Shown: one piece after another, positions 8,292-19,142 of the stretch
Numbering within the stretch: the stretch's first letter is position 1
Layout of the letters: the number at the start of each line of letters is the position of its first letter
Source of the DNA: Azospirillum melinis
GTDB taxonomy: Bacteria > Pseudomonadota > Alphaproteobacteria > Azospirillales > Azospirillaceae
Assembly: GCF_013340935.1 (NCBI RefSeq)
Contig: NZ_WHOS01000011.1
Location: 62,001-126,000 of the forward strand
Direction of reading: 5' to 3'
DNA length: 64,000 nt
Program-made: the position numbers and the translations under genes
The notes under the pieces: model-generated
Told to the model about the DNA's origin: nothing
What the model saw: the letters and a program-made list of their open reading frames with translations, nothing else
The model's database searches: none

Positions 8292-9485
8292 TTACTTCTT
8301 CAGCGCCGCCACACCCGGCAGCTCCTTGCCTTCCAGCCATTCCAGGAAAGCGCCGCCGGCGGCGGAGACGTAGGTGAACTTGTCCTCGACCCCGGCATGG
8401 GCCATCGCTGCGACGGTGTCGCCGCCGCCGGCCACCGACAGCAGGCCGCCGGCTTCGGTGCGGGCGGCGACCAGACCGGCCACCGCGTTGGTGCCGGCGT
8501 CGAAGGGCTGGATCTCGAAAGCGCCGAGCGGGCCGTTCCAGACGACGGTCTTGGCACCCTGCAGCTTCACGCCGAGGAACTCGACGGTGGCCGGGCCGAC
8601 GTCCAGCGCCATCTCGTCAGCACCGATGGCGTCGAAGGCGACGACGCGGTTGGCGGCACCGGCCTTGAACTCCTTGGCGACGACGAAGTCCTTCGGCAGC
8701 AGGATCTCGCAGTTGGATTCCTTGGCGGTCGCCATGATGGCGCGGGCCTGGTCGGCCATGTCCTTCTCGCACAGCGAGGCGCCGACATCGGTGCCCTGGG
8801 CGAACAGGAAGGTGTTGGCCATGCCGCCGCCGAGCACCAGCAGGTCGACCTTGCGGACCATGTTGCCGAGCAGTTCCAGCTTGGTGGAGATCTTGGCGCC
8901 GCCGACGACGGCGGCGACCGGGCGCTCCGGCTTCTCCAGCGCCAGCGTCAGGGCCTTCAGCTCGGCTTCCATCAGGCGGCCGGCGGCGTTCGGCAGCAGG
9001 CGGGCGACACCCTCGGTCGAGGCATGGGCACGGTGCGCGGCGGAGAAGGCGTCGTTGACGTAGATGTCGCCGAGCGCGGCCATTTCCTTGGCGAAAGCCG
9101 GGTCGTTCTTTTCCTCTTCGGCGTGGAAGCGGGTGTTCTCCAGCAGCACGATGGCGCCGTCATGCACCTTGGCGATGGCCTCCTTGGCCTTCTCGCCGAC
9201 GCAATCCTCGGCGAAGGCCACCTTCTGGCCGACGGCGGCGCTGAGAGCGTCCAGCACGTTGCGCAGCGAGTTCTTGGCGTCCGGACCGTTCTTCGGGCGA
9301 CCGAAATGCGACAGGACCACGACCTTGGCACCCTTGGAGGACAGCTCCTTCAGGGTGGGGGCGAGGCGGTCGATGCGGGTGGTGTCGGACACCTTGCCGT
9401 CCTGCATCGGAACGTTCAGGTCGGCGCGCACCAGCACCGTCTTGCCGCTCACCTCAAGGTCGTCGATCGTGTTGAAATCGGTCAT
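8292..9485 (-). CDS. pgk: phosphoglycerate kinase
   Basis: Glycolytic/gluconeogenic enzyme converting 1,3-bisphosphoglycerate and ADP to 3-phosphoglycerate and ATP; cytoplasmic monomer of 397 residues, the normal length. Signature [22 protein letters not shown] near the N-terminus, SHFGRPKNG, the substrate-binding [26 protein letters not shown], and the nucleotide-binding C-terminal [14 protein letters not shown] are all intact. ATG 9485 (MTDFNTIDD) has GGGGAAG about 8 bases upstream. It appears monocistronic here, without gap or fba next to it. Confidence 0.98.
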   Translation of the reverse strand: MTDFNTIDDLEVSGKTVLVRADLNVPMQDGKVSDTTRIDRLAPTLKELSSKGAKVVVLSHFGRPKNGPDAKNSLRNVLDALSAAVGQKVAFAEDCVGEKAKEAIAKVHDGAIVLLENTRFHAEEEKNDPAFAKEMAALGDIYVNDAFSAAHRAHASTEGVARLLPNAAGRLMEAELKALTLALEKPERPVAAVVGGAKISTKLELLGNMVRKVDLLVLGGGMANTFLFAQGTDVGASLCEKDMADQARAIMATAKESNCEILLPKDFVVAKEFKAGAANRVVAFDAIGADEMALDVGPATVEFLGVKLQGAKTVVWNGPLGAFEIQPFDAGTNAVAGLVAARTEAGGLLSVAGGGDTVAAMAHAGVEDKFTYVSAAGGAFLEWLEGKELPGVAALKK

Positions 9486-9787
9486 CGTCACACTTCCCCA
9501 ATTATGGCCGATCCCAGCGGGACAGGCCGTTTCAGTTTGCGGGAACCCAACCACAGGCCTGCACGCTTTGCAACGCCCCAGGGGTGGGGTGAAATGGGGC
9601 ATAATGACCCTGCAACCTCCCGGGTAAAGCCCTGGCCGAATGCCAGGAACCGGCGGTGGACGTACAGCCGGCGGGTGCCGCAACCGCAGGCTTCTGCAAC
9701 ATTTCCGTAACTTGACCCTGTCCATTGGCTGTGCAAACACCCAACTGTAGGCCAATGGGCCGCAAAACGGGGGTTGAAGCGCAGGCG
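9486..9787. other. intergenic region between divergent pgk and CYTH-CHAD genes
   Basis: About 300 bases without a convincing gene. It must hold both divergent promoters. It contains GC-rich potential hairpins (for instance around 9630-9700, GCCGGCGG and CCGCAACCGC repeats) but no riboswitch consensus that I recognise. Confidence 0.4.
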
Positions 9788-11392
9788 ATGGCTGAGGCCG
9801 AGATCAACCGCGAGACGGAACTGAAGCTGGCAGCGAAGCCGGAAGACTTCGACAGGCTGCGCGCCGCTTCCGCCATCGCAGACCGGGCGTCCGGCCCGGC
9901 GGCGACACGCACCCTGGAAAGCACCTATTACGACACCGAGGAGCGCCGGCTCGCCGCGCGCAAGGTGACGCTGCGGGTGCGCAAGACCGGCGACGGCTTC
10001 GTCCAGACGGTCAAGTCGGCACCCGACGAGGATGGGCTGGGGCGCGGCGAGTGGGAATGCGCGGTGACCTCCGCCGCACCCGACCTGACGCTGATCGCCG
10101 ATGCCGAAGCCATCGAGCTGCTGGGATCGCTCAGCGACTCGGAACTCCGGCCGGTCTTCACCTCCATCGTCGAACGGACGACGCAGGACGTGACGCTGGG
10201 CGAGGGCGACGGTGCCGCCGTGATCGAGGTCGCCTTCGACCGCGGCCGGATCGAACTGCCGGACGGGCGGTCCACCGACCTCTGCGAGGTGGAGCTGGAG
10301 CTGAAGAGCGGCACGCCCGCGGCACTCTACGATCTGGCGCAGGAACTGGCGCAGGCCGCTCCGCTGCGGCTGGAGATGCGGACCAAGGCGGAGCGCGGCC
10401 ATGCGCTGGCCAACGGCTCGGCCGACAAGGCGCTGAAAGCCGAAAAGCTGGTGCTCGAGCCTGAGACGACGGTCGAGGGGGCGGTGGCGCGCATCGTGCG
10501 CGCCTGCATCGCCCATATGGTGGCGAACGAGGCGGTGACGCTGGCCGGCGAGGATCCGGAGGGCGTGCACCAGATGCGCGTCGCGCTGCGCCGGCTGCGC
10601 TCGGCCACTGCGCTGTTCCGGCCCTTCATTCCAGCCGCGCAATATCTGTGGCTGGTCGGCGAGATCAAGTGGCTGGCCGGCAGCCTGGGGCCGGCGCGCG
10701 ACTGGGACGTGTTCGGCGAGGAGCTGCTGGCCCCGGTGCGAGACGCCTTCCACAAGGCCGACGGGCATGGCCGTTCGGCAGTCGAGGATCTCGACGCGCT
10801 GGCGGCGGCGGCCGAGGCCAAGCGGCTGCGCGCCTATGAGAGCGTGCGCGAGGCGATCCGCTCCGACCGCTACACCGCCTTCCTGCTGGGCGTCGGCAGC
10901 TGGGTGGAGAAGCGCGGCTGGCGCGACCAGCCGGTCAGCGAGGAATCGGTGCGGCTGTTCCAGCCGGTGATCGGGCTGGCCGACCATCTGCTGAACAAGC
11001 GCCACAAGAAGGCCAAGCGGGCCGGCCACGGCTTTGCCCATCTGCCGGTGGCCCAGCGCCACCAGCTGCGCATCGCCTTGAAGAAGCTGCGCTATGCTGT
11101 GGAGTTCTTCCGCAGCCTGTATGACGACAAGCCGGTGCGCCGTTACATCCAGCAGCTTGCCGCGCTGCAGGACGCGCTGGGCCATCTGAACGATGTGGCG
11201 ACGGCGACGCGGCTTCTGCACGAGCTGCATGACGACGGCAGCCGGTCGGCCCCCGGCGAGCCGCGCGCCGCCGGCATCGTCATCGGCTGGCATGCCCGTG
11301 GCGTGGCCGACACCGAGGCGGCGCTGGTCGCCCTGTGGCATGATTTCACCGACACCAAGCATTTCTGGTCGAAGCCGGACGCCGGGGTGTAG
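9788..11392 (+). CDS. CYTH and CHAD domain-containing protein
   Basis: 534-residue two-domain protein. The N-terminal CYTH (triphosphate tunnel) domain starts with the ExExK signature in [15 protein letters not shown] and continues with [22 protein letters not shown]; such tunnels bind and hydrolyse triphosphates or polyphosphate with divalent metals. The CHAD domain (about residue 230 on) shows [19 protein letters not shown] and [17 protein letters not shown], its conserved His/Arg/Lys helices; CHAD domains are known to bind polyphosphate granules. ATG 9788 is chosen as it directly precedes the CYTH motif; ATG 9755 is possible. A ParA-type ATPase gene follows after 11 bases. Confidence 0.9.
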   Translation: MAEAEINRETELKLAAKPEDFDRLRAASAIADRASGPAATRTLESTYYDTEERRLAARKVTLRVRKTGDGFVQTVKSAPDEDGLGRGEWECAVTSAAPDLTLIADAEAIELLGSLSDSELRPVFTSIVERTTQDVTLGEGDGAAVIEVAFDRGRIELPDGRSTDLCEVELELKSGTPAALYDLAQELAQAAPLRLEMRTKAERGHALANGSADKALKAEKLVLEPETTVEGAVARIVRACIAHMVANEAVTLAGEDPEGVHQMRVALRRLRSATALFRPFIPAAQYLWLVGEIKWLAGSLGPARDWDVFGEELLAPVRDAFHKADGHGRSAVEDLDALAAAAEAKRLRAYESVREAIRSDRYTAFLLGVGSWVEKRGWRDQPVSEESVRLFQPVIGLADHLLNKRHKKAKRAGHGFAHLPVAQRHQLRIALKKLRYAVEFFRSLYDDKPVRRYIQQLAALQDALGHLNDVATATRLLHELHDDGSRSAPGEPRAAGIVIGWHARGVADTEAALVALWHDFTDTKHFWSKPDAGV

Positions 11393-11403
11393 AGTCCGCG
11401 GCC

Positions 11404-12027
11404 ATGCTCACGATCCTCGTTGCCAACATCAAGGGCGGCTGCGGCAAGACGACCGTCGCCACCCACCTCGCCGCCGCGTCCGCCGCGGCGGGCCTGCCCA
11501 CCGTGCTGGCCGACGTGGACCGCCAGCGTTCCTCGCTCGGCTGGCTGGAGCGCCGGCCAGAGAAGGCGCCGGCCCTGGTCGGGCTCGACTGGGCCAAGGA
11601 TTTCACCGACACGCCGCGCGGCATCAAGCGGCTGGTCATCGACGCGCCCGCCGCGTTGAAGACGAAGCAGATCGAGGATCTGGTGAAGATGGCCGACATC
11701 GTCGTGCTGCCGGTGTTGCCAGGCGCCTTCGACGAGCAGGCGACCCAGCGCTTTCTGGTCAAGCTGGACGAGCTGAAGCGGATCGCCAAAAAGAAGACCA
11801 CGGTGGCGGTGGTCGGCAACCGCATGCGCGCCCGCACCAAGGCCGCCGACCGGCTCGACCGCTTCCTGGGCGGCATCGGGCATCAGGTGGTGACGCGGCT
11901 GCGCGACAGCCAGATCTATGCCGACGCAGCCGAAAGCGGCCTCAGCCTGTTCGACATGCCGGGCAAGCGCGCCGCCGAGCATCGCGGCGACTGGCAGCCG
12001 CTGCTGAGCTACATCGACGGGGTCTGA
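11404..12027 (+). CDS. ParA/McdA-like P-loop ATPase
   Basis: 207-residue ParA-superfamily ATPase. The deviant Walker A KGGCGKTTVATHLAAASAAAG (residues 10-30) keeps the signature first lysine needed for ATP-sandwich dimers; switch I lies in LADVDRQRSSLGWL and Walker B in RLVIDAPAAL, where the usual DTPG is DAPA. VGNRMRARTKAADRL carries basic residues as in proteins that bind DNA non-specifically. It lacks an N-terminal helix-turn-helix, so it is like the small cargo-positioning ParAs rather than plasmid ParA, and no parB or parS is nearby. It follows the CYTH-CHAD gene by 11 bases and is presumably co-transcribed. Confidence 0.85.
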   Translation: MLTILVANIKGGCGKTTVATHLAAASAAAGLPTVLADVDRQRSSLGWLERRPEKAPALVGLDWAKDFTDTPRGIKRLVIDAPAALKTKQIEDLVKMADIVVLPVLPGAFDEQATQRFLVKLDELKRIAKKKTTVAVVGNRMRARTKAADRLDRFLGGIGHQVVTRLRDSQIYADAAESGLSLFDMPGKRAAEHRGDWQPLLSYIDGV

Positions 12028-12045
12028 GGTTTTTTGAGGGGGGCC

Positions 12046-12741
12046 TCACCCCTGGGGGCAACCCTCCCGACGCCAGAGGGCGAGATAATCGTCCAGGCCG
12101 CGGCCGGGGATCTCGTCGAACCGGCGCTCCAGGGGCAGCAAAGTTTCCATGCGGTCGATGCGGAAGCTGCGGAACTCCTCGCGCAGTTCGCACCAGGCGC
12201 CCAGCGTCCACACCCGGCCCCAGAAGAACAGGCCCAGCGGCTGGACGGCGCGGGCGGAATGGGTGCCGTCCTGACGGCGATAGTCGAACATCACCACGCG
12301 TCTGGCGTTGATGGCGCAGCGCAGCACATCCATCCGGTCGCGCAGGGGGGCGGGGAAGGAGAAGTCGGGGACGAAGACGCGGCTGTCGGCCAGTTCGCGC
12401 CGCCGCGCCTCCGGCACCACCGCCTCGACCTTGTCGAGCGCGCGGGCGGCGGCATCGGCCAGCGCGCCGCCGACCCAGGCGCGGGCGAGGCGGGCGCCGA
12501 CGACCAGCGCCTCGACCTCGTCCTGGGTGAACATCAGCGGCGGCAGGTCGTAGCCGTCGCGCAGCAGATAGCCGACGCCGGCCTCCCCCTCCACCGGCAC
12601 GCCGGAGGAGGCGAGGTCGCGCATGTCGCGGTAGACGGTGCGCTCCGACACCTCCAGGCACCGCGCCAGTTCGGCAGCCGTCACCAGCCGCCCCTTGCGG
12701 AGATGCTGGACGATCTGGAACAGGCGGTCGGCGCGGCGCAT
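12046..12741 (-). CDS. YafY-type transcriptional regulator (HTH + WYL domain)
   Basis: 231-residue regulator. The N-terminal DeoR-like helix-turn-helix spans residues 1-55 (RLFQIVQHLRKGRLVTAAEL, SERTVYRDMRDLASSG). The WYL region (about 140-205) contains NARRVVMFDYRRQDG and RAVQPLGLFFWGRVWTLGAWCE, the ligand-binding SH3-like fold of the family. It lies downstream of a VOC protein gene on the same strand (34-base gap), a common pairing in which the regulator controls its neighbour. The palindrome at 13227-13250 is a candidate operator for autoregulation. Confidence 0.88.
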   Translation of the reverse strand: MRRADRLFQIVQHLRKGRLVTAAELARCLEVSERTVYRDMRDLASSGVPVEGEAGVGYLLRDGYDLPPLMFTQDEVEALVVGARLARAWVGGALADAAARALDKVEAVVPEARRRELADSRVFVPDFSFPAPLRDRMDVLRCAINARRVVMFDYRRQDGTHSARAVQPLGLFFWGRVWTLGAWCELREEFRSFRIDRMETLLPLERRFDEIPGRGLDDYLALWRREGCPQG

Positions 12742-12775
12742 GGCGGCGGCTCCGGCGGTCGGGGGGTGTGTGCGG

Positions 12776-13153
12776 TCAGTGCATCGAATAGAGGCCGACG
12801 CGGTTGCCTTCGCTGTCGATGAACTGGGCGAAATAGCCGATTTCGGGGGTGATCAGCGTCTTCGGCACGACGATGCGGGCGCCGGCCTGCTCGGCACGGG
12901 CCAGCGGGGCGGACAGGTCGTCGCCGCCGTTCAGGTAGACGGTGGTGCCGTCGGCGCTCGGCTTGCAGGCCTCATGCTGGATCAGGCAGCCCTTGACGGC
13001 GGTGCCTTCGGCCGGGAAGACGGCCATGGTCATGCCGCTGGGGCAGGGCTCCTGGACCATCTTGGCGGCGAAGACGGTCTCGTAGAAGCGGACCGCGCGG
13101 GCGAGGTCGGCGACCGGAATCTCGAACCAGGTGACGACGTGCGGGATGTTCAT
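12776..13153 (-). CDS. VOC family protein (glyoxalase/bleomycin-resistance fold)
   Basis: 125-residue vicinal oxygen chelate protein, with the two beta-alpha-beta-beta-beta modules visible from HVVTWFEIPVADLARAVRFYE (module 1) and ARIVVPKTLITPEIGYFAQFIDSEGNRVGLYS (module 2). Enzymes of this fold use a divalent metal for isomerisation, dioxygenation or drug binding; the substrate here is unknown. ATG 13153 has AGGAG 8 bases upstream. It precedes the WYL regulator gene on the same strand, suggesting that an imported or toxic small molecule induces the pair. Confidence 0.88.
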   Translation of the reverse strand: MNIPHVVTWFEIPVADLARAVRFYETVFAAKMVQEPCPSGMTMAVFPAEGTAVKGCLIQHEACKPSADGTTVYLNGGDDLSAPLARAEQAGARIVVPKTLITPEIGYFAQFIDSEGNRVGLYSMH

Positions 13154-13226
13154 CGGGGTGGCTCCTGACAGCGAGTGGGGTGGATGTTCGTGGTTCGTGC
13201 CGGCACGCCCTCTTGATAGCACGCCC

Positions 13227-13250
13227 CTCCTGACAGCGTGATGTCAGGAG
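13227..13250. promoter_or_regulatory. CTCCTGACA-N6-TGTCAGGAG palindrome, candidate WYL operator
   Basis: Perfect 9-bp inverted repeat with a 6-base spacer, located between the dnaE2 stop and the VOC start. A further copy of the half-site CTCCTGACA is at 13162-13170, where its complement supplies the AGGAG ribosome binding site of the VOC gene. Placement fits control of the VOC-WYL operon; a role as dnaE2 terminator is the alternative, though no T-run follows. Confidence 0.5.
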
Positions 13251-13262
13251 CAATCGGCCCTC

Positions 13263-16502
<3,240 letters not shown>

Positions 16503-16606
16503 GGCAAGGCTCCCCGGCGCGGACGGATGGGTGCGCGCAGGGATGATAATCTGAAAATGGGACTTTTGTCATTATTGCGGCAAGCTGCGGCTCTCCAGCC
16601 GCATTC

Positions 16607-17128
16607 TTACTCGATATAGGATTCGGCGCCCATGACGGTGAAGCCCTTGTTCTCGGGGAAGCGGGCGTTGACCTTTTCGCGGGCCTTCTTCTCGTCCAGC
16701 GCCCAAACGAGGAAGCGCCGGCCCCGCTTCCAGCTGTCGAGCGCGGTGGGAATGAGGGTGGGGTTGACGCGGGTGCCGTATTCGATGTTGACCACCCGCA
16801 GGAGCCAGCCCTGATCCTTCTGGGTGCGGCGGTCGTCCAGTACATAGATGCGGCGGTCGCTGGCGCCGGCGGCCTTCAGGCGCTGTTCCAAATCCTCGCA
16901 GCCCAGTTCGGCCATCGCCTTGCGGCGGCGGGCGTCGCGCAGGTCGCGGGCCTGCTGGAGCGTGACGCGGGCGATTTTCCTGATCCGCTCCACCTGCGCC
17001 TGCTTGCGCGACACCGCGGTGGCGATCCGCTCCTCCGACGTCTTCAGGCGGCGCAACGCCAGCAGCAGCGACACCGCCAGGGAGGCGAGGCCGACCAGAC
17101 CGGAGAAGATGTAGGGCATGCTGTCCAT
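16607..17128 (-). CDS. hypothetical membrane-anchored coiled-coil protein (downstream paralogue)
   Basis: 173 residues. An N-terminal membrane helix (YIFSGLVGLASLAVSLLLAL, about residues 6-25) is followed by a long basic coiled coil (about 28-90) and a compact C-terminal domain with SWKRGRRFLVWALDEKKAREKV and ARFPENKGFTVMGAESYIE. The C-terminal pattern (SW, VWA, AR, R-F/Y-P, G-F/Y-V) recurs in the gene 25 bases upstream, so the two appear to be tandem paralogues in one operon. No family was recognised. The likely topology is an anchored protein with a cytoplasmic coiled coil. Confidence 0.7.
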   Translation of the reverse strand: MDSMPYIFSGLVGLASLAVSLLLALRRLKTSEERIATAVSRKQAQVERIRKIARVTLQQARDLRDARRRKAMAELGCEDLEQRLKAAGASDRRIYVLDDRRTQKDQGWLLRVVNIEYGTRVNPTLIPTALDSWKRGRRFLVWALDEKKAREKVNARFPENKGFTVMGAESYIE

Positions 17129-17153
17129 GGCGGGTCCGGCTTTCGATGGGGGC

Positions 17154-17720
17154 TCAGCTGGCCTTGGCGACGGGGGTGTCGGCGGACAGGAATTCCTGCA
17201 TCCGCGTCACGGCATAGCCGAAGGCGGGCGGGTAGCGCCGCTCGATCTCCGTCCGCGCCTCCGCCATCGAGCGCGCCCAAACCTCGATCATCTGCGGCTG
17301 AGCCCAGCTGGGATCGACCAGCGAATGCTGGCTCTGCTGGACGGCGCCGGTGCCAACATATTTGTTCACCACCATGGCGACGTAGCAGGGGCTGCCCTGG
17401 ACCTCCTCGCCGACCAGACGGACCAGCCGCTCGCCGGACTGGCGCGCCTCCTCGATCTGGCGTTCCATCACCTTGCGGCGGCGCAGCACATCCTCGGCCG
17501 CACCGTCCAGATCCTTCAGTTCGCGAATGCGGTCACCGCGGCGGGCCTCCAGTTTGCTCTCCAGTTTGGCGCGGCGGGCGATGATATCGCGCACCCCCTC
17601 CGACCCATGGCGGCGTTCGATCGCACGTTCGCCCAGCACGATCACAAGCTTGCCGATGCCGAACCCCAGCCCGGCCAGTCCGAAGGCGGTCATCAGCGCG
17701 TTGGTGTAGTCCTGCCACAT
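17154..17720 (-). CDS. hypothetical membrane-anchored coiled-coil protein (upstream paralogue)
   Basis: 188 residues from ATG 17720 (MWQDYTNALMTAFGLAGLGFG), which has a GGGGG stretch about 8 bases upstream; an extension to 17765 is possible. A membrane helix spans about residues 8-29, then a charged coiled coil (about 40-115) rich in Arg/Glu, then a C-terminal domain with SWAQPQMIEVWARSMAEART and RRYPPAFGYAV that resembles the downstream gene. Function is unknown. It diverges from nothing obvious; a gap of about 140 bases separates it from the end of the GGDEF gene on the same strand. Confidence 0.7.
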   Translation of the reverse strand: MWQDYTNALMTAFGLAGLGFGIGKLVIVLGERAIERRHGSEGVRDIIARRAKLESKLEARRGDRIRELKDLDGAAEDVLRRRKVMERQIEEARQSGERLVRLVGEEVQGSPCYVAMVVNKYVGTGAVQQSQHSLVDPSWAQPQMIEVWARSMAEARTEIERRYPPAFGYAVTRMQEFLSADTPVAKAS

Positions 17721-17856
17721 GTGCGAACCCCCGATCGGAAATGCCATCCGGCTGGATGTTTCCAACGATAGGAGTAACCCCTGGCTTGCCGCCGTTCAAT
17801 CGCGCCGCTGAAACGATATTACACAGTCGACAGGACGGAGGGCCGTGTGCGGCACC

Positions 17857-18912
17857 CTATTGCCCCGGCGCGCGTTCGACCCGGTTGCGGCCAGCCTGCT
17901 TGGCGGCATCCAAAGCGTGTTCGGCGCGGTGCAGGGTCTGTTCGACGCCGGGCTCATCGGCAAGCCAGTCGGCGACGCCGATGCTGGCGGTGACGGGGAT
18001 CGTCCGTTCCTCCACCAGGATCGGGCTGTCGGCCAGGGCGGCGCGCACCCGTTCCGCCACCACGGCGCTGCCGGCGACGTCGGTTTCCGGCAGAAGCACG
18101 ACGAACTCCTCCCCGCCCGACCGCGCGATGTGATCGGAGATGCGCAGAGCCGCCCGGATCCGCTTCACCACCGCGCGCAGCACCGCGTCGCCGACGGCAT
18201 CGCCATGAGCGTCGTTGACCGCCTTGAAACCGTCGAGGTCGAGCAGGAAGACGCCGAGAGGACGGCCATAGCGCCGCGCTCGCGCCAGCTCCGCCGCCGC
18301 CAGTTCCAGGAAGCGGCGTCGGTTCCACACGCCGGTCAGCGGGTCCAGCGTCGCCATGCGGTTGAGGCGGACGGTCGCCTCCTCCAGCGCGCGGCCGCGT
18401 TCGGCAAGCTTCTGTTCCAGGGCCGCCAGATCGGCATAGGCGCGCAATGCCGTCACCACGCTGGTGAACAGCCGGCGTGCCGTCAGTTCGGTCTTGGCGG
18501 TGTAGCCGTCGATTTCATAGGCGAGGACCAGCTCCTCCTCCGGCACGCGGGCCGGCTGCCCGGTGCGCAGGACGATGCGGATGGCGCGGTTGCCCAACTC
18601 CTCGCGGATGCGGCGGGCCAGCCGCAGGCCGGCATCCTCGGTCTCCATCACCACGTCGAGCAGGATGACGGCGATGTCCGGGGTGTCGCGCAGGATGCGT
18701 TCCGCCTCAACCGCGCTGGTGCAGTCGAGCAGGCGGACGGGACGGCCACGAAAGCGCAACCGGGCGAGCGCCAGCCGGGTGACGGCATGCACCTCCGGCT
18801 CGTCGTCGGCCACCAGAACCAGCCAGGGCGGAGCGGCGGTGTCGCCGGCCCCGCCGGACAGGTCCTGCGGGGAGGGGGACTCGTCCGAGGCGAACAGGAA
18901 ATCGTTGGACAT
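17857..18912 (-). CDS. response regulator with GGDEF domain (diguanylate cyclase)
   Basis: 351 residues. An N-terminal receiver-like domain (VLVADDEPEVHAVTRLAL, then phospho-acceptor Asp in VILLDVVMET and a C-terminal Lys in GYTAKTEL) is joined by a helical linker (LEQKLAERGRALEEATVRLNRM) to a GGDEF domain starting at DPLTGVWNRRRFLELA. The active-site loop is GGEEF, and the inhibitory I-site RISD lies 5 residues before it, so an active, product-inhibited c-di-GMP synthase is expected. ATG 18912 was chosen; the longer frame from 18978 adds unlikely residues. No sensor kinase is adjacent. Confidence 0.9.
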   Translation of the reverse strand: MSNDFLFASDESPSPQDLSGGAGDTAAPPWLVLVADDEPEVHAVTRLALARLRFRGRPVRLLDCTSAVEAERILRDTPDIAVILLDVVMETEDAGLRLARRIREELGNRAIRIVLRTGQPARVPEEELVLAYEIDGYTAKTELTARRLFTSVVTALRAYADLAALEQKLAERGRALEEATVRLNRMATLDPLTGVWNRRRFLELAAAELARARRYGRPLGVFLLDLDGFKAVNDAHGDAVGDAVLRAVVKRIRAALRISDHIARSGGEEFVVLLPETDVAGSAVVAERVRAALADSPILVEERTIPVTASIGVADWLADEPGVEQTLHRAEHALDAAKQAGRNRVERAPGQ

Positions 18913-19142
18913 GGCTGCCGGCTCGGGACTGTCCACGGTACACGCTAGGATGGAAGCACGGCCCCGGCCCCGATGCAACGGTGCCGAGTGCCGCGCCGGC
19001 CCTATATTGTTTTGACCCCGTCGGGATGAAAATCACGGTGGATCGGTCGTGCCGGTGGGGCGTTTCGCCATTCGGGGCTTGCGCGGCGATGCCAAGCCAC
19101 CTTAGGCATGGCCGTGCTTAGAAACATCGGAGCTGACCGGGT

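Noticed and set aside
9486..9787. Possible riboswitch in the pgk leader
   Set aside because: The GC-rich hairpins there do not match any riboswitch consensus I recognise.
16503..16606. Search for a LexA box before dnaE2
   Set aside because: No GTTC-N7-GTTC or GAAC-N7-GAAC was found in this interval.
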